DNA of 64,000 nt from Leptodactylus fallax (Eukaryota > Chordata > Amphibia > Anura > Leptodactylidae). Where the stretch lies: positions 6,680,501 to 6,744,500 of the forward strand of contig CAMRHE010000021.1 in assembly GCA_947044405.1 (NCBI GenBank). The letters are read 5' to 3'. Shown piece by piece: positions 1 through 13,941 of this stretch (positions within the stretch are counted from its first letter, which is position 1; each line of letters starts with the position of its first letter). The translations under genes and the position numbers were made by a program. The notes under the pieces are model-generated. The model searched no databases. It was not told where the DNA came from and worked only from the letters and a program-made list of their open reading frames with translations.

Positions 1-2162
1 ACCTGTTCATGAAACAGCCTTTGAGTCAATTGTCCAATTACTTTTGGTCCCTTTATAAACAGGGTGGCACATGTTAAGGAACTGAAACTCCAAAACCCTT
101 CATCCAATTTTAATGTGGATACCCTCAAATGACAGCTGACAGTCTGGACTTTATGTCCATGTCCATTATATAACTATAACTTGAATGTGTTTCTGTAAAC
201 AGGTAAAAAAAAAAAAATTGTAAGTGTCCAAATATATATGGACCTAACTGTATGTGACCCTATTCTTTTTGCGTACAAATATGGCAAGGCTCAAAAATTA
301 AGAAGCACCATACTTTGAGGTCTAATATGGTTATTTACACTGCATTGGTGTAAAAATAAAAAATACTCCCCACACAGAATGTATGAAAGGGTATAGAAAG
401 CATTTTTAACCCTCGAGTATTGCATTATTTTAATTTCCAGAAATAAATGTGCAATGGAAATTTTAAAATTGCAATTTTTCCAGAGATGCACCTGTGCCTG
501 ATATGTTGTGCCCACATTGAGACAGTACAGACACGCACTCCAAAAACGGTTAAGCAGGTTATCCTTGGTACAACAGCCTTTGGCGCGTTTGTCTCTGACG
601 CAAGCTGGGCACAGCATATTGTGCAATGAAGTGACGTATTCCTGGAATAATTGTCATTTTCACTCTGCGCAGCTGATGGTGCATTCGTTTCTGGAGAATA
701 AATTAATGCAACACTTGGGGGGGTAAAAATGCTCACTGTACCCCTGAATAAATTCCTTGAGTGGTGTAGTTTCGAAAATGGGGTCACATGTCAGGGGATT
801 CCACTTTACTGGCATTTCAGGGACTCTGCAAAAGTGGCATGATGTCCAAAAAACAAACCGTTCAAAAACCCAAATAGCGCTGCTTCTCTTCTGTACCCTG
901 CTGTGTGCCCAAACAGCAGATTGTACCAACATATGTTAGTAAAGTGGGGTGTCCCGGGTACAACAATGTCAAAGATGTTCGGCTTTCAGAGCGCAGATTT
1001 AGATAGTTTTTGGACACCATGTCATGTTTGCAGAGTGCCTGAGGTGGCCGTAAATTGGAATCCGCCAGAAAGTGAACCCATTTTGAAAACTGCACCCTTC
1101 AAAGAATTTATCAAGTGATGTAGTGAGCATTTAGTATCCCAGAACTGAATATGTAAGCTGTGCAGAGTACACTGGGTACACCAAATCCCATGCTATTTTC
1201 CCACTAACTCCTATGACTCAGATGGGGGGGGGGGGGCCATTCTGGGGGATTAACGCTGGTGTATTCTCCCTCATAAGCTGTAAATCTGGGGTGTCCCCTT
1301 ATATATGCTCGCACAGCTTCCATCTTTCTGCAGCCAGTTTTGTCCTAATGATTTGGTGATTTTTGGGGTTTTTGTCTTCACATTGTACAAGATTTTATAT
1401 ATATATATATATATATTTTTTTTTTTTTTAATTTCTGGTGATCTGGCCATATGAGGGCTTGTTTTTTTGCGATATGAGATGTACTTTTCAATGCCACCAT
1501 TTTGGGGTGCCTATAAATTATTGATTCTTAACTCTTTCTGGGGGGGGGGGGATGTAAAAGAAAACATCAATTCTGGCATTGCTTTTTAACATTTAATTTT
1601 TTTTGCCATGCAGTATACAGCACAAGTAACATGTTACCTTTATTCTGTGGGTCTGTACGATTATGTAGATACCTGATTTATGTTTTTTTATGCGTTGCTA
1701 AGTTTGCAGAATAAAATTCCATTTAGGGAAAAAAATCAATTATTTTTGCATCGCCATCTTCTGAAAGGCATAACATATTTTTATTTTTCTGTTGACATAG
1801 CTGGGTGAGGGCTTATTCTTTGCGGGACGACCTTTGCTTTTTGTTTGGTATCATTTTGGTTTTCATCTGACCTTTTGATTGCTTTTTATTGAACATTTTG
1901 TGAGGCAGGATGGCGAATAATCATTTTGTGTGGGTTTTCTACGTTTTTTTTTTTTTTATTTTGTTCAGTGTACGGATTAAATGTTTTTTACTTTTATTGA
2001 TCAGGTTTTTACGGACGCGATGATACCAAATATGTAATGTGTGTGTTTTTTTTTTTTTTGTTTTTTTTGTTTATTTTTATTTTACATAAAACATATTTTA
2101 TATGGGGTTTTTGGGCCTTTAATTTTTTTAACATGTTTAAACTTTTTTTTTTTAAATTTTGT

Positions 2163-2218
<56 letters not shown>

Positions 2219-2221
2219 TAT

Positions 2222-2265
<44 letters not shown>

Positions 2266-2704
2266 ATAATTATATAATTTTTTTTATTTTTTTTTTTGTC
2301 CCGATAGGAAATTGAAGCAGTGATCTTCTGATCGCTGGTTCAATAGGTATACGCTGACAGCCTCCATTCAAGACAGGATCAGCCAGATATGTGGAGGGCC
2401 AGCGATGGGGCACACCCGGGGTCACTGATCAGACCCTGGAATGCCGAATAGGAACATCGGCACCCTCCGAAAGCGTTGCTGGGGGGGTGATCGGGACCCC
2501 AATATATAATAAAACCTCTGAGATGCCGCGGTCAAGTTTGACCACGGCATCTCAGGGGTTAACACCCATGATCGGAGTTTAGCTCCAACTGGGGGTGTTA
2601 GAGGACAGTGTCAGCCATTACATACGGCTGACACATACAAAGCACGGTGCGCACACAATCCTTCCCGGCAGCGCCGTACTATTACGGCGGATGTCAGGAA
2701 GGGG
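1..2704. other. KARS1 intron, repeat-rich, no exon seen
   Basis: No exon or convincing protein match was found on either strand. The stretch looks like old interspersed repeat DNA. It has homopolymer T and G runs and TA arrays near 1395-1420. An imperfect hairpin lies at 2515-2558, with 21-base arms around a 2-base gap. A perfect short palindrome lies at 2672-2689 (CGCCGTA/TACGGCG). Because KARS1 coding exons follow at 3280, this is inferred to be KARS1 intron. The short reading frames here overlap low-complexity DNA and are not credible genes. Confidence 0.6.
2163..2266. repeat. (TG)n(TA)n compound microsatellite
   Basis: A short TG run passes into two long TA runs separated by a few T-rich bases. 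Frames through it give strings of Tyr-Ile and are artefacts. Confidence 0.95.
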
Positions 2705-3027
2705 TTAAAGGGTTATTCCCTAGTTATGCAGTGATGGCATAATGCTATGATATGCCATTATTTTGACTGGCAGGGGTTTCACCTCTTAGTCCCCACCAAT
2801 TCTGACAATGAAGGGACCACAGCGTTATACAGTATAATGTATCATAGTCCAATTTACTTGAATATAGTCACACTGCAATTCCTGCACAGCCAGGTGACTG
2901 AGAGAACCATTGTGCAGATAACATTTATGATTGTAGTTGTCCCAGAGGCCAGATCTTCACCATTCATAAAGTGATGACCTATGCTCACATTATGCCATAT
3001 TTTTATAAGATGGCAAAATCTCTTTAA
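2705..3027. mobile_element. TTAA-flanked piggyBac-like MITE
   Basis: The segment starts with TTAAAGGGTTATTCCC and ends with a sequence whose complement is TTAAAGAGATTTTGCC, so 12 of the 16 terminal bases match as an inverted repeat. Both ends carry the TTAA target typical of piggyBac/T2-type elements. It is about 320 bp with no coding capacity. The family assignment rests on the TTAA ends and general similarity to amphibian TTAAAGGG MITEs. Confidence 0.6.
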
Positions 3028-3279
3028 GAAGATACGTAAGATGTGTATCAAGCCAGTGGGAGCAGAAACGTCATATTGATTGTCTCTTGGCTTTCCTACA
3101 AAGATATAACTAGCAATTAGTCAGTTTCCACAGGCAATGTGCCTGATAAGTGCAGGTTCTGTCACCTACTGGGCGATTGATGGCAGACTACTGCAAATAA
3201 CAGATGGTCTGAACGTGTGGCCCTAACCTTGAAAACAATACTGAATCTTTCATGTGATCTGTTTTTTTTATTTTTGTAG

Positions 3280-3584
<305 letters not shown>

Positions 3585-3705
3585 TTTTTGGGAGTTGTCT
3601 GCTTTTAACATATTATGTACCTGTGTGAGGATCTGTCCACATCGAGTCTCGGCTCTAAGCTGCTTTATACTGAAAAAATAAATTATATAAAGTTGTTTTG
3701 GGGTG
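3585..3705 (+). other. KARS1: KARS1 3' UTR with AATAAA signal
   Basis: Short 3' untranslated region after the TAA. A canonical AATAAA lies at 3677-3682, so cleavage is expected about 15-25 bases downstream. Transposon sequence begins at 3723, just past the gene end. Confidence 0.85.
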
Positions 3706-3722
3706 TAGAGTGTCAATATATA

Positions 3723-4145
3723 CAGTGAAGGAAAGAAGTATTTGATCCCTTACTGTTTTTGTAAGTTTGCCCACTGACAGACATGAACAGTCTATAATTT
3801 TAAGGGTAGGTTAATTTTAACAGTGAAAATAGAATATCAAAAATAAAATCCAGAAAATCACATTGTATAAATTTTATAAACTTATTTGCATTTTGCAGAG
3901 AGAAATAAGTATTTGATCCCTCTGGCAAACAAGACTTGATACTTGATGGCAAAACCCTTGTTGGCAAGCACAGCAGTCAGACGTTTTTTGTAGTTGATGA
4001 TGAGGTTTGCACACGTCAGAAGGAATTTTGGTCCACTCCTCTTTGCAGATCATCTCTAAATCATTAAGGTTTTGAGGCTGTCGCTTGGCAACTCGGAGCT
4101 TCAGCTCTCTCCATAAATTTTCTGAAATGCTTATTTCCTTCACTG
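3723..4145 (-). mobile_element. Internally deleted Tc1 element with transposase C-terminus
   Basis: Both ends read CAGTGAAGGAAA when taken inward, and both are flanked by TA (3721-3722 and 4146-4147), the Tc1/mariner target. On the - strand the right end runs after only about 15 bases straight into transposase C-terminal coding sequence ([17 protein letters not shown], then EEWTKIP). The whole N-terminal part and the inner part of that terminal repeat are therefore missing. The remaining frame is also shifted near its end. It is a dead 423-bp deletion derivative. Confidence 0.85.
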
Positions 4146-4147
4146 TA

Positions 4148-5642
4148 TGCTGTTAGCTATGTCAGAATAGTACAATTACTGTCCTGAAGGAGGTAGTAAT
4201 TGTACTAGATATTAGATATATAGTAGTATGTATGTAGAGAAGTAAGCAGTGTGGTAAATTAGAATCTTTACTGTGGTTACTGAAAGAAATACCTTAAAAA
4301 TAGATGGTCGATTATGTTACTCTTTAGAGCACAGGCAGACCAACTCACAACAAATTTAGAAAGAGGATTAAGGAAGATGGGCTTTATGGAAAATTAAGTG
4401 GTGCTGCACATCCTCCCTTTTTTTTTTTTTACACCGTAGTTGGAAGCACCTTCTTAACGCCTCATGCATTCAGTACTCAGGGTACATGCCTTGCCTGCAC
4501 CTTGCTGGCTATGCCACTACCACCCAAGTGTGGTCCAGAGACTGGTGGATACTGCATCTATCTACATGTGACTAGTCAGAGATAGAGACCCCTAATGATT
4601 GCTATCCAGGGAGGCTGAGATTGCTTGAGAATGGAGGGAGATTGAGTCATGTGCAAAAGTGTGAGCGATGTCCTCTGTACTGACCTGTTGGTAATCATCC
4701 AACTGGATTTGTAAGAAAGAGAGGCACTAATGCCCAATGTGATTAGTGTATGGACATTAGATGGAGAACCACACTGAGAGTGAGGTGTGTACTGCTTTTA
4801 CAATGGTATAATGCCATTGTGGAAATCTTATGTATCTGCTGGAGCCTTTGAAGATTACTGGGTTGCTGTGGATTTATTCTTTTGTACAAGTCCTCAACAA
4901 GCACCACCCTTTATGTGATAGCATCCTTTATTTGTGGTTGCTCACAGAAAGGGATGCACAGACACACATTCATTTACATACAAACAAGTAGTGACACATA
5001 CATACACACACTTACTGACACCCATGCCAACCGACACATACACAGAATCTGACGTAGACAAGCACTCCTACCTCTAATTTTAGCATATTATAATTCGGTT
5101 AATAAATGCTATGTTTTAGCTGTTTTTTTCTTTTATATATGAAGTATTATAAATAAGCATTCTGGGTGGGGTCTTTTTTACGTCAACAGGGGTGCTTTGT
5201 ATGTAAATGTTTAACTGACAAGCAGCTTTGTCTGATTTTCAGCACAGTATTCCTGAACATCTACTGAACCTCAGAATGGCGATTAGTAAAATAAAAAAAA
5301 AAAAAAGCGCAACCAGTGAAAGTTACCTCCTCCTATCTTACATGGGAGCAGGGCTAGATCAAGCCTTTCTGCTGCCTTAGGTGAAATGTAAAAAGGTTCC
5401 CTCTACCCTGATTCAGAGAAGAAACTGAGAATTACACCCAGCATGCATTACTAAAGAAGTGGCACTGTACACTGTCCATATATACAGAATAAGACCAGAT
5501 ACTGTGTATTAAACCCAGCATAAAGGACCAGAGCCGTGATACTGTGAAACACCTATACAGGGAAAGAGAAGTAGTACTGTGTATTGTCTTTAGAAAGTGC
5601 AGAGACATGGCAAATGCAACACACACTGTAATTATATATATA
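4148..5642. other. Intergenic DNA, no gene seen
   Basis: No coding similarity was recognised. The segment holds a T run near 4420-4430, an A run near 5292-5305 and a degenerate ACACA-rich stretch around 4950-5060. Reading frames here are short and featureless. Confidence 0.5.
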
Positions 5643-6040
5643 CATTGCTCACAAAAATAAAGGGAACACTTAACACAATGTAACTTCACGTCAGTGACAC
5701 TTCTGTGAAATCCACCTGTCCAGTTATGAAACAACCCTGAATGTGAATCTGTTTCTCTTGCTGTTGTGCAAATGGAACAGACAACAGGTAGAAATGATAG
5801 ACAATGAGCAAGACTACCCCTATAAAGGAGTGGTGACTACAGACAATTTCTTGGTTCTCATTCTTTTAGGCTGTTGTTTGGTCACTTTTGTATTTTGTCA
5901 TTGCTCTCACCCCTAAAGGTAGCATGAGGCGGTGTCTACGATCCACAGTAGTGCAGCTCATCCAGGATGGCACATCAGTGCGAGCTGTGGCAAGAAGGGT
6001 AGCTGTTTCTGTCAGCACAGTTTCCAGAGCATGGTTGTCC
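5643..6040 (+). mobile_element. Truncated Tc1-like element, 5' end with HTH fragment
   Basis: After a TA, the terminal repeat CATTGCTCACAAAAATAAAG begins; I recognise it as a common vertebrate Tc1-like terminus. From about 5923 a frame encodes MRRCLRSTVVQLIQDGTSV, followed by RAVARRVAVSVSTVSRAW, which is the N-terminal helix-turn-helix DNA-binding domain of a Tc1 transposase. Similarity stops around 6035. The catalytic domain and the right terminal repeat are absent, so the element is truncated. The right border is approximate. Confidence 0.7.
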
Positions 6041-6302
6041 CCACATATACAGATGTGTAGGGCAGCAGGCTGAACCGCTGCACCCTGCATTCCTAGGAAA
6101 GTACCACCAGAGGTTCACCTCGCCTCATGGGATGGTGTGGTCCTGGGTGAGAGTGTCAAAAATTGTCACTAGTTCCTCTCCACACTCCTCTTGCTGTGTC
6201 CACCAGGCTTTCTATGCATACCCCTCCAAGTCAGTCACTGGAGTACCAGCTAGCTGAGCTGGAGCACAGCTGTCTCTACACCAATTATACCTCAAGCTGT
6301 GC

Positions 6303-6515
6303 ATACAACTAAGGTTCCGTTCACATTATGTTTTTAATATCCATTTAACGAATGCAAAAAACAAACACAAAAACAAGGACCCAAGAATGTAGTATGAAAA
6401 ATGACCTGTATTGTAAAAATGACCTGTATGTAAATAGATGACCATCCGTTTGCATCAGTTAAATGGATGTTAAAAAAAAAAAAAAAAAAATGTGATGTGA
6501 ATAGACCCTAACTTG
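6303..6515. mobile_element. Foldback MITE
   Basis: The left end (about 6305-6347) and the right end (about 6460-6512) are inverted copies sharing the blocks GGTTCCGTTCACATTATG / GGTCTATTCACATCACAT and ATCCATTTAAC, with an A run inside the right arm. There is no coding capacity. The family is not assigned and no clear target duplication was seen. Confidence 0.6.
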
Positions 6516-6519
6516 GCCA

Positions 6520-6835
6520 TTGCTCAAGAACCTACTCTAACAGAAACCAAAATGAGGAACTTACTAGCTGAATTGAGGGAGTCTATTTACAAAGACACGT
6601 AAAAAGTCTTGAATTCTATGTCCAAAGAACTGAAAGACAAAGGTGACAGAACTCACCTGGAGGTATTTACAACAATGGTTTGGTTTAGGTGCAAAATGAT
6701 TTGGATGATGACATTGTGGTGGTTAAATTTAAACTGGTAGACTTAGAAGACTTGTCCTGCTGGGACAATATTTGGCTCTGCGCTATTCCTGAGTAAGTTC
6801 TACCACCAGCAAGAGGACCTTTCACTACCTCCGTA
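6520..6835 (+). pseudogene. L1-type ORF1 fragment
   Basis: Discontinuous frames read like the coiled-coil and RNA-binding start of an L1 ORF1 protein. There is an acidic/leucine stretch (LLAELRESIYKDT), then VDLEDLSCWDNIWLCAIPE, which corresponds to the conserved LEDRSRRNNIRIRGIPE motif of L1 ORF1. Stops and substitutions show it is dead. It is separate from the larger L1 at 7.5-16.2 kb, which is on the other strand. Confidence 0.45.
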
Positions 6836-6989
6836 AATGCAAATTTCTAAGCATCTGTGATCAGGCACTGCTCCACTGATTTCAGGACAGTTGGAATTTT
6901 TTCTCTAGTCTCTATCATTCTTGAGCAACAAGTGCATTTAGTTTTGATGCCTAATATGCTATTTAAGCTCTAATGTCAGAAGGGTAGTG

Positions 6990-7500
6990 TCAAGTGAAAG
7001 AGGTCAGATGAGTATAAGATAAAGGGAGAGACAAGGAGATTGTATAAGGACATACAAGTAGATAATGATGTAAGAGCACTATACTTGAATTAGGATGAAG
7101 ATGTCATGCACAATATAAGAGGCAACATATATAGATGCATATAATAAAGGCTATACAAGCAGCTTAGCTAATATTTCTATTAGAAGTTGGGATCTGAATA
7201 AATGTGACAAATACATCTGGTATAAATATTGTGGCCACTATAGACATAACATAAGTGCTGTCAGAGAAGTGCATAAAGAATTCCACATACAGAGATGAAA
7301 GTGCAGAAAATATAAATAGAATATATCCCAGCATGGGAAGGTGATCATGAAAATGAATCTTATGACCATTATTGCCAAACGAGAAATGATAAAGTGAGGC
7401 AAACAAAATGGTGAAAGAAATCAAAAGGTGCCATAAAAAAAATGAATAAATTGGGGCCAATACATACATATGGAGGGAGGAAAAATATTTGCACTTTGTT
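6990..7500 (-). repeat. Dispersed repeat, inverted copy of 30365-30890
   Basis: The - strand matches 30365-30890 of the + strand over roughly 500 bases, including the blocks TATTTTCTGCACTTTCATC and CTTATGTTATGTCTATAGTG. The translated frames of both copies also align (FSALSSLYVEF, HFSDSTYVMSIVATIF), but neither looks like a real protein. The repeat seems to continue past the L1 insertion at 16202. Confidence 0.8.
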
Positions 7501-7522
7501 TTGTTTTAATAGTTTTATTAAC
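7501..7522. repeat. Left target-site duplication of the L1
   Basis: TTGTTTTAATAGTTTTATTAAC here matches 16181-16201 with one indel/mismatch region. The two copies flank the L1 on both sides, as expected for target-primed insertion. The repeat copy at about 34030-34065 has the unduplicated site. Confidence 0.75.
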
Positions 7523-9241
7523 TTTAAGAATTTTATTGAAATTTTTGTAACAATACAAAGAACAAATCAAACAAGAAACCAACAATAATGGGCATACAAG
7601 GCAGAGGGAAGGTTCGGGAGGTGGCGGGGAGGGTAAGAGAAACAAGAAATGGCACATAAAGAACCGGAAGGGAAGATAGGGGGAGGAGGGAAACTGTCGC
7701 AGCAGAGACAAATTAGTTCAAAAATAAAAACCATGGTAAACAAACCTAATGTCATGTAGGAAAGGAAAAAAGAATAGTAGCAAAAGAAGGGAGGAGAAAT
7801 GAGGACACAAGGAAAGGTAGACTGAAATTCAGTGGAGTAGTAGAAATGGTTCTACAGGAGCTGTCGTCATATTTCAGCTCTGCGAGCAGATTTTCCATAC
7901 TGCATAAGCTTAGGATCTCCTGAAGTCAAGACAATAGAGAAGGGGGAGTCGTGGATTTCCACAGCCAAGGGATAATGGATCTCGCCGCTACTAGTAGGAA
8001 ACCTATAAGCCTGCGGGTATGCTTCTGGAACTGACGTGGGAAGATAGGAGCAGGGTCATCTTCCAAGGCAATGCCAGTGACCGTCTGGATAATATGACGG
8101 ACACCCGACCAAAAGGGACCTAGGAGTGTACATCCTCACCAGACGTGCGCTATCTTGCCCCGGTCAATATTACATCTCTAGCATCGGTCTGAAGTGGAGG
8201 GGTAAATCTCATGAAGGACAGAGGGGACTCTACCATCTGGAGAGGATCTTGTAGTTTGTCTCCTGTGTTTTCCAAGATATGGAGAACTTGTGACATGCCT
8301 GGAAAGCTGAGGACCATGCGTCTGGCGAGAATGAGACCCCCATTTCCCTTTCCCAACTACTTGTGAATACTGGGAGACTGTTGGCGGAATCCTCCATGAG
8401 CATGCCATAAATGAGGGAGACAGTATGAGTTGGAGCACTAGATGAGAGGCACAAGCGTTCAAAAGGCAATAACGTCCTGTGGAGGTTGTGAGACTTCTTA
8501 AGAGCAAAATAGAAATGGGAGAGCTGAGCATACTGCCAAAGAGAGACAATGGAGTCTGGGTGTGGGGTCAGGGAGAGCAGAGCATGGAAGGAGGGAGAAG
8601 GTTGAAAGAACCTGATGTAATTTAAGGGTGGGTTGACCCACGGAATGGGAGAGGAAAGAGGAGTGGAGAGTGGCAGGGAAGTCTGGGTTGCCCGAGATTG
8701 GAGTCAGGACCATCATTACAGAAGAGTCTCCGCACAGCACCATAGAGTTGACAAGACCTGAAAGTCTGGCACGTGACGTAGGGGAGTACATGAGTCTTAC
8801 TGTCTGACCATAGTCATTTATGTAGCCATGGAAGAGCAGGGAGAGGGCTCAGGGACTCCTCCAGGGCAACCCAGAGCTTAGAACATATGGAATGGTGCCA
8901 ATCAAGAATTGAGTCATGACTGCAGCCAGGAAGAGCAGTATCCAGAGCAATCTGGGACTGCTAAACACAGTCCCTATTTAGGCCTAACTAGGGTACTTTT
9001 AGCAATTTGCCGGGGCTTTGACGTCCAGATAAACCTAGTAAAGGCTTTCCGGACCGCAGTAAAGAAATGTTTAGGCAAGATTATGGGAACGGTTTGGAAG
9101 AGATAGAGGAGGCGGGGGGAGTACATTTATATTCAGCATTTTAATATGACCTAGGCAAGAGAAACCCTTGGTATGCCAATGAGCAAGATCAGTCTGGAGA
9201 GTTCGCAAAATCGGAAGGAAATTCCTGTGTCAGATAAGTTA
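7523..9241 (-). other. L1 ORF2 C-terminal part and 3' UTR, decayed
   Basis: This continues the L1 on the - strand after the reverse transcriptase. Only short frames remain. The extreme end (7523-7560) is T-rich on the + strand, matching the A-rich tail of the LINE. Confidence 0.6.
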
Positions 9242-10745
9242 TTAGGAAGCTGCACACCCAGGTATTTTATCGCTTTCGGGACCATGTGAAGGGGAAGGTG
9301 GATCAGAGATTACTGAATAAAGGTATAGGTAGTGAGACATTGAGTGCAGTGCTTTTGGACAGATTAATTTTATAATTATTAGAGTAACCATAAGCGCCAA
9401 TTTCATAGAGGACGGAAGGGATAGTCGTAAGTGTCTGGGTGATAAAGAGCAGAACATCATCTGCAAATGCTGAGATTTTCAAATGCGGAACACGGAGACC
9501 CTGGATATCTGGGTTATTCCTAATGGCTACTAGCAAGTGTTCCATCACCAATGCGTATAGCAGTGGAGATAGAGGACAGCCTTGCTGGGTACCATTATGA
9601 ATAGTGAGAGGGGAAGAAAATGTACCATTCACTCGTATTTGCATGCGAGGAGAGTTATAGAGCAGATACGAGTGGGCATAGTGGGACCAAGGCCTATCTG
9701 TATAAGGGTGGCCTCCAGAAACCTCCAGTCTACTCTATCAAAGGTCTTCTCCACGTCCAATGAGAGCAGCATCATAGGAATCTGAGAGCGCTGAGCGTGG
9801 TGGATCGCGGAGAAGGCCTTCAGCGTATTATCCCGATCCTCCCTACAAGGGATGAACCCCACCTGATCCAGGTGTGCAAAGTCCTCCATGTGTGAGCTCA
9901 GTTAATTGGCTATCAATTTGGCATAGAGCTTCGCATCAGTGTTGATCAGAGAAATCAGCCTTTAACTAGGGCAGAGCAAATGGTCCTTTCTCTCTGTAGG
10001 GATTACCGTGATATGCACATGAAGGAAGGATGGGGGGAAGGGAGTGTCAGGCGAGATAGAATTGAAGGATTTCAACAAGACGAGCTATGTCAGGTTGCAG
10101 AGCCTTATAGAACCGGGCCATGAAGCCATCCAGGCCGGGACTCTTACCCTCTTGGGCCGAGAACGGCGACTCAGCGTCCTCAGACCCAAGCGAGGGAAGG
10201 GCTGTGTTGGCTATATACTGGGGAAGAGTGAATGGTGGGTCAGGTGCCGGATTAACGGTGTGTGGTAGAGGCAGGTTATAGAGGGAGTCATAATAATCAA
10301 AGAATGCCGCAGCAATATCCGCAGTGAGGTGGGAGGTGGGGGCCGAGGGGCACTTAATGGCCATAATATGAGAAGCAACATGTCTCTCCCTCACCGCACG
10401 GGCCAGAAGACGACCCGCCTTATTACCCCATATATAAAAAGAGCGCCTACCCAATTGATGGAGTCGCTGTTGCTTGTGCTCAAGCAGGGATCTAATTTCC
10501 TGACGCTTTGACGTCAGTGAGGTTAGAGTAGTCTGCTGGAGGGTCTGCTTATCTTGTGCCTCCAGGGTAGCTAGTGAGTGGAATTTCAAATCAGGTTCCC
10601 TCTTAAGTCGCTCTCCATGTTTTATCAGCACCCCACGAAGCACACATTTCAAGGCTTCCCACTGCATCGGCAGGGTAGTGATGTCACAGGAGTGGTCCTG
10701 CACAAAATTGGGAGAGTTTGAGATCTGCCAAGCATTGAGCATCAA
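9242..10745 (-). pseudogene. L1 ORF2 reverse transcriptase region
   Basis: Three - strand frames together carry L1-type reverse transcriptase landmarks in order. SPGLDGFMARFYKAL is the start of the finger region (10047-10745). LLSLDVEKTFDRVDWRFL, containing the first catalytic aspartate block, lies in 9629-9889. NGTQQGCPLSPLLYALVME and the FADDVLLF active-site box (the YADD/FADD motif) lie in 9303-9644. The frames overlap or shift between blocks, so at least two frameshifts have occurred. Confidence 0.9.
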
Positions 10746-10774
10746 GTAAAAGCGACTCGTTCAGTCTCCAGGTA

Positions 10775-11510
10775 TTAGAGCGCAGACCAGAAGGCAGAAG
10801 ACGGATAGAACAGGAAACGGGAATGGTCGGAAAGGAAAGCCGCATCAATTCTAGCCGCAGTCACTTGAGAGAAGAGAGCATGATATAGGAATATGTAGTC
10901 AATCCTACTACAGGAATTGTAGGCATGGGAGAAGAAAGAAAAGTCCTTATCAGCCAGATGGAGAATCCGCCAAGCGTCACACAGAAGCATGGAGTGCAAG
11001 AGTTTGCGTACTTCATGGCGCTGTACTGTTCAGGGTGCTGTAGGGGATCTGGGACCAACTCGTTGAGGTATCAATCGGAGGGCTCATAGGGAGGTTAAAG
11101 TTGCCACATAAGATGAGGAGTCCCTTTGCAAAGGACTGGAGGGCGGCTAGGGCTGAGAGGAGAAACGAGACCTGATTGGAGTTGGGTGCATACAGATTCG
11201 CTATGGTATACACTGTTCCATATATTTAACATATAAGATAAAGGTATCTAGCATCCTGATCTACCAGGGAGTCCAATATCTTAACCGGGAGATTTTTATG
11301 GAAAAAAGTAGCTACACCCGTAGTCTTACCCTGTACACTACTGCTATGTGAACACAGAGGGAAGTAGCGGTTTTTAATCGTAGGCATATGGTCAGCTACA
11401 AAATGTGTCTCTTGTAGACAAAGTATCTGTATTTTTGATTTATGAGCGTCATACAGAACCTGAGTGTTTCTCAGGGACATTCAGCCCCTTAACATTAAAG
11501 GACGATACAG
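10775..11510 (-). pseudogene. L1 ORF2 apurinic-like endonuclease region
   Basis: On the - strand the start reads FNVKGLNVPEK, then after a frameshift HKSKIQILCLQETHF, containing the conserved glutamate of the endonuclease. Later come NLYAPNS, LILCGNFN (the GDFN box with Asp changed to Gly-Asn context) and SRIDYIF (catalytic SRID). These are the expected blocks of an L1 EN domain, spread over three frames. Confidence 0.85.
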
Positions 11511-11783
11511 ATATGTCCGCTATATAGAGAGGAGGGGAATAGTGAGATGGGGATCACAGAGAAGGGAAGAACGGGTAGCACAGAAAAAGAAGAGGGGGGG
11601 TCTAAGGAAGGAAGCTGGGGAGTAAGAAGGCAGGGGGATGTGAGAAAACCAGACAAGTGGGAGAGGGTGGATAGGACACCCTCAAGGGACAGTTGAAGAA
11701 AAGCGAAAAAAGGTAATAGTACAGAGCCATGATGGCCCCTACAAAGAGGAAGATGGAATAAAACAGGAATATGCATGGGTATA

Positions 11784-13423
<1,640 letters not shown>

Positions 13424-13941
13424 AAAACAAATATAAATGAATGAAAATGGGCAGAAATGAGCCTAGTACACAATAGTACAACAGAAAGAGATTAGAGAGT
13501 CCAACAGGAGAGGGTCACCTGACAGGAGTTAGTTCAAGCAGGGAGGTCTCGATCTGGGGCCATTCTCCATCTGCGACGTTGTCTTTGAACGTGTGAGGTA
13601 CTCACATCACAGTTCCCTGCAGCACCCAGCGGCGGACGGTGAGGTTAGGGACGATTCAGGATTGCTGAGTAGTAGCTCCCAGGCAGGAAGTTGGAGTGAT
13701 GGTAGATTCAGTGAGCGAAGAAAGTCTGGTAGTTCCTCCGGAAAGGCCAGGGAAAGCAGGCAGTCCTTCATGTGTACCTGCAGCGCAAATGGGAAACCCC
13801 AGCGATAGTGAATCCCACGCTCCTATCAGGCAAGCAAAGGCTTTAGGGACGCTCTCTGGCATAGGGTATACCTGGGGATATCTGGGAAGATGGAGAGGGA
13901 GGCACCATCAAAGTCTATGGTTTTGTGATCCCTGGCCTTAA
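13424..13941 (-). pseudogene. L1 ORF1 C-terminal part
   Basis: On the - strand, just after the L2 insertion, the frame reads ARDHKTIDFDGASLSIFPDI followed by PRYTL. This matches the C-terminal domain of L1 ORF1 (fdG..I.ifpDls..T). It continues about 60 residues (ending GFPICAAGTHEG) before decay. Confidence 0.7.

Noticed and set aside
2037..2315. 92- and 78-codon frames rich in Phe, Tyr and Ile.
   Set aside because: They translate T runs and (TA)n microsatellite.
7164..7469. Hydrophobic 101-codon frame similar to one at 30427-30807, suggesting a conserved membrane protein.
   Set aside because: The similarity is at DNA level across a dispersed repeat, including non-coding flanks and stops; both frames are accidental.
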